Below, in pieces: positions 62,790 to 64,000 of a stretch of DNA of 64,000 nucleotides; positions within the stretch are counted from its first letter, which is position 1, and each line of letters opens with the position of its first letter. The position numbers and the translations under genes are program-made. Source of the stretch: Pseudomonas shahriarae (GTDB lineage Bacteria > Pseudomonadota > Gammaproteobacteria > Pseudomonadales > Pseudomonadaceae). The notes under the pieces were generated by a model that saw only the letters and a list, made by a program, of their open reading frames with translations, ran no database searches and was not told where the DNA came from. The stretch is taken from the NCBI RefSeq assembly GCF_014268455.2, contig NZ_CP077085.1:5125001-5189000 (forward strand), in the 5' to 3' direction.

Positions 62790-64000
62790 ATGATCGCTTG
62801 CCTGCGGCTGTTCTCCGCCCTTTGCCTGGCTGCCCTGTTGGCGGCTTGCGCAAGCTCGCCCTCGTCAAGCCTTGGCGAACTCCCACGGACCCCGGATGCC
62901 ACCATCGAGCAACTGCTCGAACAGGCGACTTCGGCCAAGACTCCAGAAAAAGCTGCACTGCTGCGCCTGAGCGCAGCGGACATGGCCTTCCACCAGAACA
63001 ATCCTGGGCGCTCCGCGCAGATCCTCGCGCAAGTGCCGCTGGACAGCCTCAAGCCGGCCGCCCAGGTCTTCGCCAGCACCTTGACTGCAGAACTGGCCAT
63101 GGGCCGCAACCAGCCCAAGGCTGCGTTGACCGCGCTGAGCCATCCGAGCCTGCAAAACCTCAAGGAGTTGCCGCCGGAACAACAGATCCGCACTGGCAGC
63201 GTGCATGCCCGCGCCTATGAAGCCGACGGCCAGACCCTGGCCGCCGCCCGCGAACGCGTGGCCATGGCCCCGTTGCTGACGGGCGATGCTGCCGCCAGCA
63301 ACCACGAAGCCATCTGGAGCCTGATTGCCGCCGTACCTGGCGAGCAGTTGCAGGCCAGCGGCAATCCGGTCCTCGACGGCTGGATCAGCCTGGCCCAGGC
63401 CGTGAAGAACGCCGGCACCCTGGAGCAGCAGCAAGCCGCCATCGACACCTGGCGCGTGCAGAACCCTGCGCACCCGGCGGCGGTGCAACTGCCGACGCCG
63501 CTGACCAAGCTCAAGGAACTGGCCAGCCAGCCGCTGAATAAAATCGCCCTGCTCTTACCGCAGCAAGGCCCGCTGGCCAGCGTGGCCAGGGCCCTGCGCG
63601 AAGGTTTCATGGCCGCGCACTACCAAGCGCAACAGGCCGGGCAGAAGCCACCTGTCATCGAGTTCTATGACAGCTCGCGCGTCAGCTCCATCGATGAGTT
63701 CTACAAAAAGGCCCAGGCTGATGGCGTGCAACTGGTGATCGGCCCGCTGGAGAAGCCGCTGGTCAAGCAACTCAGCGCCCGCTCGCAACTGCCCATCACC
63801 ACCCTGGCCCTGAACTACAGCGAGGGCGACCAAGCCCCTGCGCAACTGTTCCAGTTCGGCCTGGCTGCCGAGGACGAAGCCCGTGAAGTGTCGCGCCGTG
63901 CCCGCGCCGATGGCCTGCACCGCGCAGCGGCCATGGTGCCGAAAGGCGAATGGGGCGACCGTGTGCTCAAGGCCTTCCGCCAGGACTGGGAAGCCAACGG
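62790..64000 (+). CDS. lpoA: Penicillin-binding protein activator LpoA (3' end outside window)
   Basis: The visible 403 residues start with a lipoprotein signal (lipobox LAAC near residue 20). An N-terminal TPR-like helical domain (about 35-245) follows, then the beginning of a periplasmic-binding-protein-like domain from about 250 (NKIALLLPQQGPLASVARALREGFMAAHY). This matches LpoA, the outer-membrane lipoprotein that stimulates the peptidoglycan synthase PBP1a. ATG 62790 has AGGA upstream. In pseudomonads lpoA is divergent from rsmI and is followed by yraN, consistent with the visible context. Confidence 0.92.
   Translation, partial: MIACLRLFSALCLAALLAACASSPSSSLGELPRTPDATIEQLLEQATSAKTPEKAALLRLSAADMAFHQNNPGRSAQILAQVPLDSLKPAAQVFASTLTAELAMGRNQPKAALTALSHPSLQNLKELPPEQQIRTGSVHARAYEADGQTLAAARERVAMAPLLTGDAAASNHEAIWSLIAAVPGEQLQASGNPVLDGWISLAQAVKNAGTLEQQQAAIDTWRVQNPAHPAAVQLPTPLTKLKELASQPLNKIALLLPQQGPLASVARALREGFMAAHYQAQQAGQKPPVIEFYDSSRVSSIDEFYKKAQADGVQLVIGPLEKPLVKQLSARSQLPITTLALNYSEGDQAPAQLFQFGLAAEDEAREVSRRARADGLHRAAAMVPKGEWGDRVLKAFRQDWEAN

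Overview
The window is a chromosomal segment of a fluorescent Pseudomonas (P. fluorescens group). The evidence is high GC with strong third-position GC bias, a Pseudomonas-type alginate operon, a complete Pseudomonas-order dcw cluster followed by lpxC, and dispersed REP/inverted-repeat elements of the kind common in that group. No tRNA, rRNA operon, insertion sequence, prophage or CRISPR array was seen. The species call is inference.

Layout. (1) 1-13.4 kb, + strand: the distal part of the alginate operon, alg44 (5' truncated by the window), algK, algE, algG, algX, algL, algI, algJ, algF, algA, closed by a strong bidirectional terminator. The products form the periplasmic/outer-membrane secretion, epimerisation, acetylation and precursor-supply machinery; algD and alg8 lie outside. 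A REP doublet sits inside the 5' end of algK and a hairpin array between algL and algI. (2) 13.5-16.3 kb, - strand: a lone 926-residue toxin/effector-like protein with a C-terminal HYD1-type ADP-ribosyltransferase-like domain, a type III secretion-like N-terminus and an hrp-box-like promoter. (3) 16.4-20.4 kb: a small membrane protein, a short-chain dehydrogenase, and a LysR/MFS/SnoaL-like divergent unit sharing a perfect palindrome. (4) 20.4-26.3 kb: an AaeXAB-like aromatic acid efflux operon with its own outer-membrane lipoprotein and a divergent LysR regulator. (5) 26.4-33.2 kb: GhrB-like reductase, CheV, GNAT acetyltransferase, YkgJ-type cysteine-cluster protein, an Aer-like chemoreceptor, an unusual fusion of a periplasmic solute-binding domain with a RidA domain, and a small hypothetical protein. 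(6) 33.4-39.7 kb: an RND efflux operon (adaptor, pump) continuing directly into an OmpR-type regulator and its sensor kinase. (7) 40-43 kb: an OprD-family porin and a membrane diguanylate cyclase. (8) 43.1-60.9 kb, - strand: lpxC and the dcw cluster read from mraZ to ftsZ, with MraZ operator boxes and a promoter visible upstream of mraZ. (9) 61-64 kb: RNase P RNA (rnpB), rsmI and, divergently, the start of lpoA, which runs off the window.

How the genes work together. The alginate genes export and modify the polysaccharide. The dcw/lpxC block makes peptidoglycan precursors, lipid A and the divisome, and lpoA activates a penicillin-binding protein. The middle accessory section handles efflux, chemotaxis, c-di-GMP signalling and small-molecule metabolism. 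The most noteworthy candidate novelties are the putative type III ADP-ribosyltransferase effector, the solute-binding/RidA fusion, and the REP doublet that has become coding sequence in algK. All functional calls come from reading translated sequence and recalled family knowledge; no database search was possible.
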